Origin: M3007 sp038249605
GTDB lineage: Bacteria > Bacteroidota > Bacteroidia > Chitinophagales > Saprospiraceae
Direction: 5' to 3'
Assembly (NCBI GenBank): GCA_038249605.1
Contig: JBBSDH010000239.1
Span: 1 to 6,393, forward strand
DNA length: 6,393 nt
The notes beneath the pieces were generated by a model. The model searched no databases. It saw nothing but the letters and a program-made list of their open reading frames with translations, and was not told where the DNA came from. Position numbers and translations under genes: made by a program. Shown here in pieces: positions 1-6,393 of the stretch. How positions within the stretch are numbered: the stretch's first letter is position 1; each line of letters starts with the position of its first letter.

Positions 1-1332
1 AAATACGTCGCGGAAAAGGTACTCTTCGGTGTTGATCGTGCTGGCTTGTCGCGGTGTAGGATCAAAACCACCCATGTTGCCACCTCCAAAATTTTGCAAA
101 AAGGCGTTGTAATTGTTCAGATCGATGCCCTGTGCGGGGAAAACCAAAACGTTGCCGCCGTTTTGCACGAACGTTTTAAGTTCTTGTGCAAGTCCCGACG
201 AAACCGTGCTCAGTTCGTTGAGCACGATGAGCTGGTATTCGGGGAAACGCGCGTAGTCCAGGGCTTTGGCGTCGGCCTGGGCGAGTTGAAAATAAGGTGC
301 GCCCGCGAAGGCATTGTTGAGGTAGCGGTTGGGCACTGTGCCGTTGATGCTGAGTACGCGTATGCGCTCAGCGACATAAAAAGAAAGGTAATAATCGTCG
401 TCGAACTCCACCGGAAAATCGGTTACCGATACCCTTGCTTCATGCCAGCCGGGGTGCAGGATGTTGAAGCTCACGGTATCGGTACGGGAGCTGCGGGCGG
501 GGATGCGCAGGGTACCTACGGGTTTGCTTTGTCCGTCGTGTTTCAACGATAGCCGCACTTCTTCGGCATCTTCGTCGCTGCGGTTGCTCACTTGCACGAG
601 CAGGTTGGCGGGTTGATTCAGGATTTGCACGGGAGCGTCGAACCAGGCGCTGTCGATCGACAGGTTGTTTTCCTGCACGGCCTTCATGGGCACCAGGTTT
701 ACTTCGAGCAGGGTGTCTTTGAAAGCCGACAAGTCGGCGATGTTGTTTTGGAAATCGCTGACGACGAAGGCAATTTTATTTTCGGCTTTGCCGGTTTGCA
801 GAGCCTGTTGCTGGCGAAGGAGTACTTTGGCCAAATCGCGTGAAGCCGGAGCGATGCGCACCTCTTCGATGCGGTTGAGGGCATCGTCGCGGCCAACGAG
901 GCGTTGGTCGCGGCCTTCAAAGTCGTTGGTCAGAATTTGGAACCGGTCTTCGGGAGCGTAGGCGCTCACAATGTCGCGAGCGCGTTGTTTGGCGAGTTCG
1001 AGCAGGGGAGCGTTTTGGGAAAGGGCACCCATGCTGAAAGAGTTGTCGATGTAAACGCTGACTGCTTTTTCACCTTTTTTAACGTCGTTGTTGCGTGATA
1101 AAAAGGGTTGGGCAAAAGCGAGCACCATGCAGGCAATGGCCAGACAGCGCATGAGCAGCACCAAAAGATTGCGCAATTTCTGGCGGTTGCTCGTTTCCTC
1201 TTTCACTTCCTTCAAAAAACGTACGTTCGTGAAATACACACGTTTGAAACGGCGGAAATAAAAAAGGTGGATGATGATCGGAATGGCCAGTACGGCGAGG
1301 GCGGTTAAAAACCAGGGAAAAACAAACTGCAT
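1..1332 (-). CDS. BatA-domain / VWA-like membrane protein, C-terminus cut by window edge
   Basis: The frame is open for 444 codons from ATG at 1332 to the window edge, so the C-terminus is missing. The N-terminus is typical of the Bacteroidota BatA N-terminal domain: membrane segment 1 at about residues 6-24 (PWFLTALAVLAIPIIIHLF), a basic FRRFKRV stretch with the family-like NVRFLKEVKEET, and membrane segment 2 at about 55-78 ending in LAFAQPFL. A VWA-like domain follows, with a MIDAS-type DNSFS (Asp96, Ser98, Ser100) and a later VVSDFQ (Asp193). Residues 230-320 look like a beta-sandwich. Residues 366-403 (YQLIVLNEL, then a glycine-rich NGGNVLVFP) resemble the glutamine amidotransferase-like fold seen in these proteins. 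The likely location is the inner membrane with the VWA part outside the cytoplasm. The cellular role is not established; Bat proteins were named for aerotolerance. The start is chosen because it gives the family N-terminus; no Shine-Dalgarno is visible. The gene is divergent from thyA. Confidence 0.88.
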   Translation of the reverse strand, partial: MQFVFPWFLTALAVLAIPIIIHLFYFRRFKRVYFTNVRFLKEVKEETSNRQKLRNLLVLLMRCLAIACMVLAFAQPFLSRNNDVKKGEKAVSVYIDNSFSMGALSQNAPLLELAKQRARDIVSAYAPEDRFQILTNDFEGRDQRLVGRDDALNRIEEVRIAPASRDLAKVLLRQQQALQTGKAENKIAFVVSDFQNNIADLSAFKDTLLEVNLVPMKAVQENNLSIDSAWFDAPVQILNQPANLLVQVSNRSDEDAEEVRLSLKHDGQSKPVGTLRIPARSSRTDTVSFNILHPGWHEARVSVTDFPVEFDDDYYLSFYVAERIRVLSINGTVPNRYLNNAFAGAPYFQLAQADAKALDYARFPEYQLIVLNELSTVSSGLAQELKTFVQNGGNVLVFPAQGIDLNNYNAFLQNFGGGNMGGFDPTPRQASTINTEEYLFRDVF

Positions 1333-1401
1333 GGTCGAATCGGGAAAACACGGTCACAAAATCAGTACAAAGACGCTGTAAAACGACAATTGTTTTAAAG
1401 G

Positions 1402-1419
1402 ATGCGCAAAATTGCACAT
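1402..1419. promoter_or_regulatory. Near-palindrome in the divergent thyA / BatA-protein intergenic region (possible operator)
   Basis: The 172-base gap 1333-1504 must hold the promoters of both divergent genes. ATGCGCAA-AA-TTGCACAT here has 8-base arms, a 2-base centre and one mismatched pair. It lies 69 bases before the BatA-protein start and 85 bases before thyA, so it could be an operator acting on either gene. This is inference from symmetry and position only; I do not recognise the motif. I found no full TAnnTTTG -7 element with a correctly spaced upstream TTTG on either strand of this gap, so the promoters themselves are not assigned. Confidence 0.22.
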
Positions 1420-1504
1420 TGTAAGCCAAACCATACCTTTCTTTTTCGACCAAAGGTTTGTGAAAAGCTTTCGATATTCGCACCGTATTAGCACAACCTC
1501 CGCC

Positions 1505-2302
1505 ATGCAAGCATATCAGGACCTCCTCAGACACATTCTCCAAAACGGAACGCGCAAAAGCGACCGCACCGGTACGGGCACCATCAGCGTGTTCGGCTAC
1601 CAGATGCGTTTCAACCTTCAAGACGGCTTTCCGCTGGTGACCACCAAAAAAGTACACCTCAAAAGTGTGGTCCACGAACTGCTATGGTTCCTGCAGGGCG
1701 ATACCAACATCCTATACCTTAAAGAAAACGGCGTAAGCATCTGGAACGAATGGGCAGACCCACAGTCGGGCGACCTCGGTCCGGTGTACGGTAAACAATG
1801 GCGCTCGTGGGCTACGCCCGACGGACGGGTGATCGACCAGATGTCGGAGGTTATGCACACCATTCAAAAAAATCCGGACAGCCGCCGCATGGTAGTTTCA
1901 GCCTGGAATGTGGCCGATATCCCCGACATGGCCCTGGCGCCCTGCCATTGCCTTTTCCAGTTTTATGTGGCCGACGGACGCCTGTCGTGCCAGCTCTACC
2001 AGCGCAGCGCCGACGTATTCCTCGGGGTGCCTTTCAACATCGCCTCTTACGCTTTGCTTACCCAAATGATGGCCAAAGTAGCAGGTCTTGAACCAGGAGA
2101 CTTTGTGCACACCTTCGGCGATGCTCACCTGTATGTGAACCACCTGGAACAAACCGAATTGCTGCTCAGCCGAGAACCGCGTGCACTGCCGCAAATGCAC
2201 ATCGCCTACGATAAGCAGGGTTTGTTCGATTTTCGATACGAAGATTTTGAGCTGCGCAATTACGATCCGTGGCCGGCCATAAAGGCGCCGGTGGCGGTTT
2301 AG
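1505..2302 (+). CDS. thyA: Thymidylate synthase ThyA
   Basis: This gene encodes the folate-dependent methylation of dUMP to dTMP in the cytoplasm, using 5,10-methylene-tetrahydrofolate and releasing dihydrofolate. The product is 265 residues, against 264 in E. coli. Key family residues are present: the phosphate-binding loop DRTGTGT with Arg21, catalytic Cys147 in LAPCHCLFQFYV, the nucleotide-binding run QRSADVFLGVPFN (Arg167, Asp170, Asn178), His208 and Tyr210 in AHLYVNHLEQ, and the C-terminal KAPVAV that closes over the active site. The ATG at 1505 aligns with the E. coli start. The frame stays open upstream to a TTG at 1412, but those 31 codons do not resemble the family. No Shine-Dalgarno is seen before the start. 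No folA lies next to it within the window. No frameshift or missing residue is apparent. Confidence 0.98.
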   Translation: MQAYQDLLRHILQNGTRKSDRTGTGTISVFGYQMRFNLQDGFPLVTTKKVHLKSVVHELLWFLQGDTNILYLKENGVSIWNEWADPQSGDLGPVYGKQWRSWATPDGRVIDQMSEVMHTIQKNPDSRRMVVSAWNVADIPDMALAPCHCLFQFYVADGRLSCQLYQRSADVFLGVPFNIASYALLTQMMAKVAGLEPGDFVHTFGDAHLYVNHLEQTELLLSREPRALPQMHIAYDKQGLFDFRYEDFELRNYDPWPAIKAPVAV

Positions 2303-2392
2303 TGGGCAGCAAGTTTGAAGGAAAATCTGACACAGTTACTTGAACACGTCGGTGACCTGCACCTTTTTCCGGTAAGTCATTTGTATTTTTCT

Positions 2393-2400
2393 TAATTTTG
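2393..2400 (+). promoter_or_regulatory. Putative Bacteroidota-type -7 element for the secreted protein
   Basis: TAATTTTG matches the Bacteroidota primary-sigma -7 consensus TAnnTTTG. It sits 45 bases before the ATG at 2445, leaving a leader of about 40 bases. The expected -33 TTTG is not at the right spacing; the nearest TTTG, at 2380-2383, is too close. The call therefore rests on the -7 match and its position in the 142-base gap after thyA. The gap 2303-2444 shows no clear terminator for thyA, so some read-through is possible. Confidence 0.42.
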
Positions 2401-2444
2401 CATCTTCAAAATTAATCCTGTCAACAACATTATTAACCTGTTTT

Positions 2445-3539
2445 ATGCTACCAACCATGCTTCAATCCAAAAACACGATTTCTTTGCTCATTTTGTTCGC
2501 CTTCGGTATTTCTGGACTTTGGGCCCAGCCTACACTGACCAACGCCTACTTTCCGGACATTGGTGAACTCGTTACTTCCTCCGTATCCAGCGATTCCAAC
2601 GCCGTGAGCGAGGGTGCTGCGGGCGCCAACATCAGCTGGAATTTCTCCAGTCTTGTGCCTGCTTCTGGCACTTCTTTTACAACCAATTTCCAAACGCCAA
2701 CAGGTACACCTTACGAACCATTTTTTCCAACATCCAACATCTGTGGCGTGAATTTTGTTCCGGAGGCAATTTATGGTTATTACCAAAAAACATCAACCGA
2801 GTTTAATTATCTCGGATTGGCAACCATGGATTTTTCAATCGTTTACAACAACCCGCAAACCCTGATGAAAGTGCCGCTTTCCTTCAATGGTTCTTTTACC
2901 GATGTTTTTTGGGGAAGCATCGATGCCAGCGGCTTCCTGTTCAATATTTATGGGGAAAACGAATCCAAGTACGATGCATACGGTACATTGATCCTGCCCA
3001 TCGGTACGTACAGCAACGCCATTCGGGTAAAATCGGTGACGGAAAACCGCGATACGGCCGATTTCGGTGGCCTTTTAAACATTTCCAACACCACCACCAC
3101 CTCGTACGAATGGTATGCGGCATCGCTGCCAGGTCCATTGGCATCAATCGCCTACACCGAAGGCATAAGCATCAGTCTTGTTCCAGGTTTCCCACCGATG
3201 GAAGAAGAAATTCCACTTTCCAAATCGATCAGCTTTATCACCGACTTTTTGTCGGGCGTGGTTGAAGTGCCCCAACTCAACGGCATCGATATGGCGTTCC
3301 GTGGTGCCAATCCTGTGGCCGATGTGCTTGCTTTGGACATGGTATCGGCTACCGCCGGGGAAACCCTGCAACTGCAGGTTTACAGCCGCAACGGACAGCT
3401 TGTTTCTACCCAAAACATCACCTCCAACGGTGCCACACTCAGCGTTGATGTAAACGTAACCGGTTGCTCACCAGGCATGTACTTCGTGAGCATCACAGAC
3501 GGCAATGCGCGTTTGAGCAAGGGCTTTGTGAAAATATAA
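2445..3539 (+). CDS. Secreted protein of unknown function with T9SS type A C-terminal sorting domain
   Basis: The 364-residue product has a Sec signal peptide: a Lys9-containing n-region, a hydrophobic core at about 11-25, and probable cleavage after LWA27. The last ~80 residues (about 284-364) have the Por secretion-tail pattern: ANPVADVLALDMV, then LQLQVYSRNGQLV, then GMYFVSI and a terminal KGFVKI. Such tails direct outer-membrane export by the type IX system, after which the tail is normally removed. The body (about 28-280) is rich in Ser, Thr, Asn and aromatic residues and probably all-beta. It contains ISWNFSSL and an AYGTLILPIGTYSNAIRVKS block that I associate, from memory, with a recurrent group of uncharacterised Bacteroidota secreted proteins. 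I see no catalytic motif. A second ATG at 2457 would also leave a good signal peptide. The gene appears to be its own transcription unit, with a -7 element before it and a terminator after it. Confidence 0.87.
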   Translation: MLPTMLQSKNTISLLILFAFGISGLWAQPTLTNAYFPDIGELVTSSVSSDSNAVSEGAAGANISWNFSSLVPASGTSFTTNFQTPTGTPYEPFFPTSNICGVNFVPEAIYGYYQKTSTEFNYLGLATMDFSIVYNNPQTLMKVPLSFNGSFTDVFWGSIDASGFLFNIYGENESKYDAYGTLILPIGTYSNAIRVKSVTENRDTADFGGLLNISNTTTTSYEWYAASLPGPLASIAYTEGISISLVPGFPPMEEEIPLSKSISFITDFLSGVVEVPQLNGIDMAFRGANPVADVLALDMVSATAGETLQLQVYSRNGQLVSTQNITSNGATLSVDVNVTGCSPGMYFVSITDGNARLSKGFVKI

Positions 3540-3540
3540 T

Positions 3541-3582
3541 TTTAAAGTTTAAAGTTTAAAGTTTAAAGTTTAAAGTTTAAAG
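3541..3582 (+). repeat. Six perfect tandem copies of the heptamer TTTAAAG
   Basis: The array starts two bases after the TAA of the secreted-protein gene and holds exactly 6.0 copies of TTTAAAG (42 bases, no mismatch). A degenerate copy, TTTAAGG, lies at 3591-3597. It falls before the terminator, so it should be transcribed as 3' untranslated RNA. Each unit contains the self-complementary TTTAAA. Perfect copies suggest recent slippage-type expansion. It is outside any gene, so copy changes would not alter a protein. Confidence 0.95.
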
Positions 3583-3617
3583 TGTTTTGATTTAAGGATT
3601 TAGATGGATAAGTCAGG

Positions 3618-3650
3618 AGCCATTCCGAAAAATTCGGAATGGCTTTTTTT
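3618..3650 (+). terminator. Strong intrinsic terminator of the secreted-protein gene
   Basis: A perfect 12-base-pair stem (arms 3618-3629 and 3633-3644, AGCCATTCCGAA pairing with TTCGGAATGGCT) has a 3-base AAA loop and runs into seven T (3644-3650). It lies about 80 bases after the stop at 3539. The minus strand has no T-run after the stem (it continues CCTGAC), so it should act only on plus-strand transcription and not on the convergent kinase gene. Confidence 0.88.
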
Positions 3651-3774
3651 ATTTTATGAAAACATAGAGAGGTTCGTTTTGGGAATGGGGGATGTATGTT
3701 GTTTCCATAACGGATGGGAAAGGCAAGGTCAGTAAGCGGTGGATAAAGATGTAACGGAAGGCTTCGTCCGTTGT

Positions 3775-5223
3775 TTACCCCTTCATAAACCGTTGAGCAA
3801 TACCCAGCGACCGGAACGTAAAACGTTTTTTGTCGCGGTGGGCGCCGCTGCGTTGCAGGATGTCTTTGAGGGCTTCAATCACACGCAGGGTATATCCGCC
3901 TTTATTGATCATGACGCATTCTGCGAAGGCGGCGTGCGCGGCATCGGTAACTTCGGATCGTGTCGCTAGTCCCGATTTGTTGAGTGTTTCCATTACCTGG
4001 GTTGCCCAAATGACGGGCACATGGGCAGCTTCGCAAATCCATAGGATTTCTTCCTGGATTTCACTCAAACGTTCAAACCCGATCTCTACAGCCAGGTCGC
4101 CACGGGCGATCATGACGCCAAAAACATGGCGTTTCATGCCCTGAAGTAAAAGCGTGGGCAGGTTGTTCACAGCCTCTGGCGTTTCTATTTTCAATATGAT
4201 GCCTGGTGAGTCGCCATCACCGAGCAAGTCTTGCAGGCGTTCAAGGTCTGCCGGTGTTCGTACAAAGGAATAACCAATAAGGTGGGCGTTTTGCCGGATG
4301 AAAGGCAGTGAGGCTTCGTCCTCGGTGGTCAGGCTGTTTACCAGCAGTGTTGAATCAGGGAAATTGATGCCTTTTTCGGCTTTAAGCTTGGGTTTGGCGC
4401 CCGAGCAACGCATCACCAGCAAGGTTGCCACACCTTTTTTAACCTTGTCCACCACCGCTTCATATTTACCGTCGTCGAACAATACGCGGTTGCCTTTGCG
4501 GAGTTGCTGAACGATGCCTGGCAGGGTACAACCCAAAACCACCCGTTTGGAATCGTATGTAGCATCCTGTTCGGCCAAATAAATGTAGCGGCCTTCGGTG
4601 AGTTTGGCGCGGCCTTTTTTGAGACCCTTGCCCAAAAGAACTGTCCGGATCTTGGGTCCCGCCAGGTCGGTATAAATTTTACATGGCAAACCTGTTTCTG
4701 CACTGGCGCGACGTACATTTTCAACCATTTTAAGCCAGACGGGTTCATTGTCGTGCGCGCAATTGATGCGCGCCACGTTCATGCCGGCTTGCAGAAGTTG
4801 ACGAACGGATTGGTAATCGTCGGCATGCCCGGTATCGAACGTGACCATCAGGTGGGGGATGGTTGGGTTGCTTTTGCGTCCGAAAAGCAGTTCCGCGTGT
4901 TTGTCGAGTAGCTGTCGGGCAAAATGTTGATTACACTTGGACAGTTGGCTTGGTGCGATTTTCACACCCAATCGTTCAAGTATGGCCTGAAGTTGTCGCA
5001 ACGTATGGCCTTCTGAGCTGGCGAGCGACGACAAGCCGGTTTCGTGCAGGTTTTCCTGCAATTGCCGTATGTCTTCGGCGCGCAGGGTGAGGTAATGCAA
5101 CAAATTGCGCGCGCTGGCTTGTTGATTCGGGTACAGGGAGTTGATCAGGTTTTTGCGCAAACGAACGGATTCCAGCATGTTTTGCTGAAGTTGTTCAAGT
5201 GCCTTTCGTATTTCCTGCAACAT
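3775..5223 (-). CDS. Pyruvate kinase-like protein with N-terminal extension and no C-terminal domain
   Basis: The predicted reaction is phosphoenolpyruvate + ADP to pyruvate + ATP, the last glycolytic step. The product is 482 residues from ATG 5223; an in-frame TTG at 5247 would add eight. Residues 1-120 are a helical extension (SARNLLHYL, then GLSSLASSEGH). From about 123 comes the catalytic barrel: GMNVARIN (Arg152, Asn154), DLAGPKIRT (Asp186), an inserted B domain at about 193-283, LKIETPEAV (Lys345, Glu347), MIARGDLAVE (Asp376) and ATQVMETLNKSG (Thr408). The usual SGETA.G.YP loop is replaced by a shorter VMINKGGYT, and only about 26 residues follow the last helix, so the ~140-residue regulatory C domain is absent. 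The usual potassium-site serine is Ala156; Leu187 and Lys191 replace Thr and Glu. Both odd ends recall, from memory, a distinct kinase-like family in cyanobacteria and proteobacteria. The gene lies 62 bases after aceF, probably co-transcribed. In vivo activity or direction is uncertain. Confidence 0.85.
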   Translation of the reverse strand: MLQEIRKALEQLQQNMLESVRLRKNLINSLYPNQQASARNLLHYLTLRAEDIRQLQENLHETGLSSLASSEGHTLRQLQAILERLGVKIAPSQLSKCNQHFARQLLDKHAELLFGRKSNPTIPHLMVTFDTGHADDYQSVRQLLQAGMNVARINCAHDNEPVWLKMVENVRRASAETGLPCKIYTDLAGPKIRTVLLGKGLKKGRAKLTEGRYIYLAEQDATYDSKRVVLGCTLPGIVQQLRKGNRVLFDDGKYEAVVDKVKKGVATLLVMRCSGAKPKLKAEKGINFPDSTLLVNSLTTEDEASLPFIRQNAHLIGYSFVRTPADLERLQDLLGDGDSPGIILKIETPEAVNNLPTLLLQGMKRHVFGVMIARGDLAVEIGFERLSEIQEEILWICEAAHVPVIWATQVMETLNKSGLATRSEVTDAAHAAFAECVMINKGGYTLRVIEALKDILQRSGAHRDKKRFTFRSLGIAQRFMKG

Positions 5224-5263
5224 GAAGGTTTGTTGAAAACAGCGCAAATTCAGATCCCTCGTG

Positions 5264-5285
5264 AAAAACTCGGGACAAGTCCTGA
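5264..5285 (-). other. Small near-palindrome between aceF and the kinase-like gene (possible weak attenuator)
   Basis: Read on the minus strand, directly after the aceF stop, TCAGGAC-TT-GTCCCGA forms 7-base arms with one mismatch, then a G and five T. The real loop would have to open the inner pair, leaving a short imperfect stem, so termination would be weak at best. It fills a good part of the 62-base gap between the two genes and could modulate read-through into the kinase gene, or simply be a short palindromic repeat element. Confidence 0.22.
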
Positions 5286-6393
5286 TTAAAACCAGCCGAG
5301 AAAAGGTTCTTCGAGGATGTTTTTGAGTTCCTGAAGGAAACGAGCCGCGTCGGACCCATTGATCACGCGGTGGTCCCAGCCGATGGTCATGGGCATCATG
5401 AGGCGGGGTTCAAAGGCTGTACCGTTCCAGTGGGGTTCCATGCTTGCAGCCGTGATGCTGATGATGGCTGTTTGGGGCCAGTTCACGATGGAAAGCATGT
5501 TGGTGCCGCCGATACCGCCGATGTTGGAAACGGAAAACGTGCCGCCTTCCATGTCTTCGGGTTTGTTTTTGTTGTCGCGTGTGCGCGTCGAAAGTTCGGT
5601 AAGTTCGATGGATATGTCCACCAGTCCCTTTTGGTCGGCATTTTTGATCACGGGTACCAACAGCCCGCGTGGTGTATCCACAGCAATACCGATGTTGATG
5701 AATTTTTTGTGAATAACTTCGTTTTTATCCGGATCGAAGCTGGTGTTGAACTGTGGCATTTTGCGCAACACGGCTGCCAGCGCTTTGGTAAGAATGGCTG
5801 TGATGGTAAGGCTGCCTCCGGCCGCTTTTACACGGTCCTTGTATTGCTGGCGCAGTTCTTCAAGTTTGGTGATGTCGGCTTTTTCCGAAATCCAGGCGTG
5901 TGGGATGGCATTGAAAGCGTACACCATGTTGTCGGCTGTGATCTGGCCGATGCGGGTAAGAGGCACACGCTCAACGGAACCAAATTTTTCAAAATTCGGC
6001 AGTTTTTTGTGCGCCATGGCGCTTCCGGGTGCTGCGGTTGTGCTTCCGCCGCCGGTGTCGATTTTTTTCTTTACAAAATCCAGGACGTCTTTGTACGAAA
6101 TTCGTCCTGTGCCATCGGCCGGTGTTATGTCGCTGAGGTTAACGCTGAGTTCTTTGGCGCGTTTGCGTGCAAGCGGGCTGATGCGTTGTTTGCCGCCTGC
6201 AGAAGCCGTTGCTGCGGCGGGTGCGCTTGCGACGGCAGGAGCAGCAGGGACTGCGGCAACCACGGTGGCAGGGGCAACAGGGGCTGGCGCGGTGGCGGAA
6301 GCAGTTGCGCCAGACAGGCGTAAAACCACTGTTCCTTCGTTCACATCGTCGCCTTTTTTTACAAGAATGGCCTCTACGGTGCCGTCGGCGTCA
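5286..6393 (-). CDS. aceF: Pyruvate dehydrogenase E2 (dihydrolipoamide acetyltransferase), N-terminus cut by window edge
   Basis: This is the core subunit of the pyruvate dehydrogenase complex, moving acetyl groups from lipoyl-lysine to CoA. 368 residues are visible; the frame stays open through the right edge, so the true start and the lipoyl-lysine are outside. Visible parts in order: the end of a lipoyl domain (GTVEAILVKKGDDVNEG, residues 4-20), an Ala/Pro/Val linker (about 29-66), a peripheral subunit-binding domain (RISPLARKRAKELSV to VLDFV, about 70-107), a second short linker, and the catalytic acetyltransferase domain (about 135-368). The active site shows FSVSNIGGIGGT (287/289 serines), IVNWPQTAI, and DHRVINGSDAARFL with His341. 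The third motif position is Asn345 rather than the more common Asp. PRLMMPM and the IGGT..., IVN.P.. pattern favour the pyruvate-type E2 (AceF) over the 2-oxoglutarate type. The GTG at 6344 is internal to the lipoyl domain and is not the start. Confidence 0.95.
   Translation of the reverse strand, partial: DADGTVEAILVKKGDDVNEGTVVLRLSGATASATAPAPVAPATVVAAVPAAPAVASAPAAATASAGGKQRISPLARKRAKELSVNLSDITPADGTGRISYKDVLDFVKKKIDTGGGSTTAAPGSAMAHKKLPNFEKFGSVERVPLTRIGQITADNMVYAFNAIPHAWISEKADITKLEELRQQYKDRVKAAGGSLTITAILTKALAAVLRKMPQFNTSFDPDKNEVIHKKFINIGIAVDTPRGLLVPVIKNADQKGLVDISIELTELSTRTRDNKNKPEDMEGGTFSVSNIGGIGGTNMLSIVNWPQTAIISITAASMEPHWNGTAFEPRLMMPMTIGWDHRVINGSDAARFLQELKNILEEPFLGWF

Noticed and set aside
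46..1308. Plus-strand open frames at 46-552, 592-843, 904-1098 and 1108-1308
   Set aside because: They lie opposite a continuous 444-codon minus-strand gene with a recognisable BatA/VWA protein; their translations show no family features.
1412..1504. Longer thyA start at the TTG of 1412
   Set aside because: The extra 31 residues do not match thymidylate synthases, while the ATG at 1505 gives the standard N-terminus and length.
1333..1504. Promoter calls for thyA and the BatA-domain gene, such as TACAAT on the minus strand
   Set aside because: No candidate pairs a TAnnTTTG element with a correctly spaced -33 TTTG; single-hexamer matches are expected by chance in this AT-rich gap.
1079..1675. 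198-codon minus-strand frame across the thyA / BatA-protein gap
   Set aside because: It overlaps the conserved starts of both divergent genes and has no recognisable domain; a shadow frame.
3753..3772. Hairpin AACGGA...TCCGTT just after the kinase stop as its terminator
   Set aside because: Only 6 pairs with an 8-base loop, and no T-run follows on the minus strand.
3651..3774. Possible small gene or RNA in the gap between terminator and kinase gene
   Set aside because: No open frame with a plausible start, no tRNA-like or riboswitch-like structure seen; the stretch looks empty.
5370..6323. 317-codon plus-strand frame opposite aceF
   Set aside because: Shadow of a highly conserved E2 gene; the translation is rich in Gly, Cys, His and Phe as expected for an antisense frame and shows no domain.

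Overview
The window looks like a chromosomal piece of a Bacteroidota genome, possibly Saprospirales or Chitinophagales, although the sequence alone does not fix the family. Four things point there: a protein with the paired N-terminal membrane segments of the Bacteroidota BatA family, a secreted protein with a type IX secretion (Por-type) C-terminal sorting domain, starts without clear Shine-Dalgarno sequences, and a TAnnTTTG-type -7 element before the secreted protein. All genes read as ordinary host genes. I see no insertion sequence, prophage, CRISPR array, tRNA or rRNA.

Layout. Positions 1-1332 (minus strand) hold a BatA-domain / von Willebrand factor A-like membrane protein whose C-terminus lies beyond the left edge. 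A divergent 172-base gap containing a near-palindrome separates it from thyA (thymidylate synthase, plus strand, 1505-2302). Next comes a secreted T9SS-type protein of unknown function (plus strand, 2445-3539). It is followed by six exact tandem copies of a 7-base unit (3541-3582) and a strong intrinsic terminator (3618-3650). From 3651 to 3774 I see no gene. The right half is a minus-strand pair: aceF/pdhC (E2 of pyruvate dehydrogenase, 5286-6393, N-terminus beyond the right edge), followed 62 bases downstream by an atypical pyruvate kinase-like gene (3775-5223).

How the genes work together. The right-hand pair joins the last step of glycolysis (phosphoenolpyruvate to pyruvate) to pyruvate oxidation (pyruvate to acetyl-CoA), so co-expression is plausible. 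The kinase-like protein is the most unusual gene. It has about 120 extra residues at the N-terminus, lacks the usual C-terminal regulatory domain, and has potassium-site substitutions of the kind expected in a K+-independent enzyme. The other genes (membrane VWA protein, thymidylate synthesis, secreted protein) show no functional link to it. I found no convincing multi-gene novel system.
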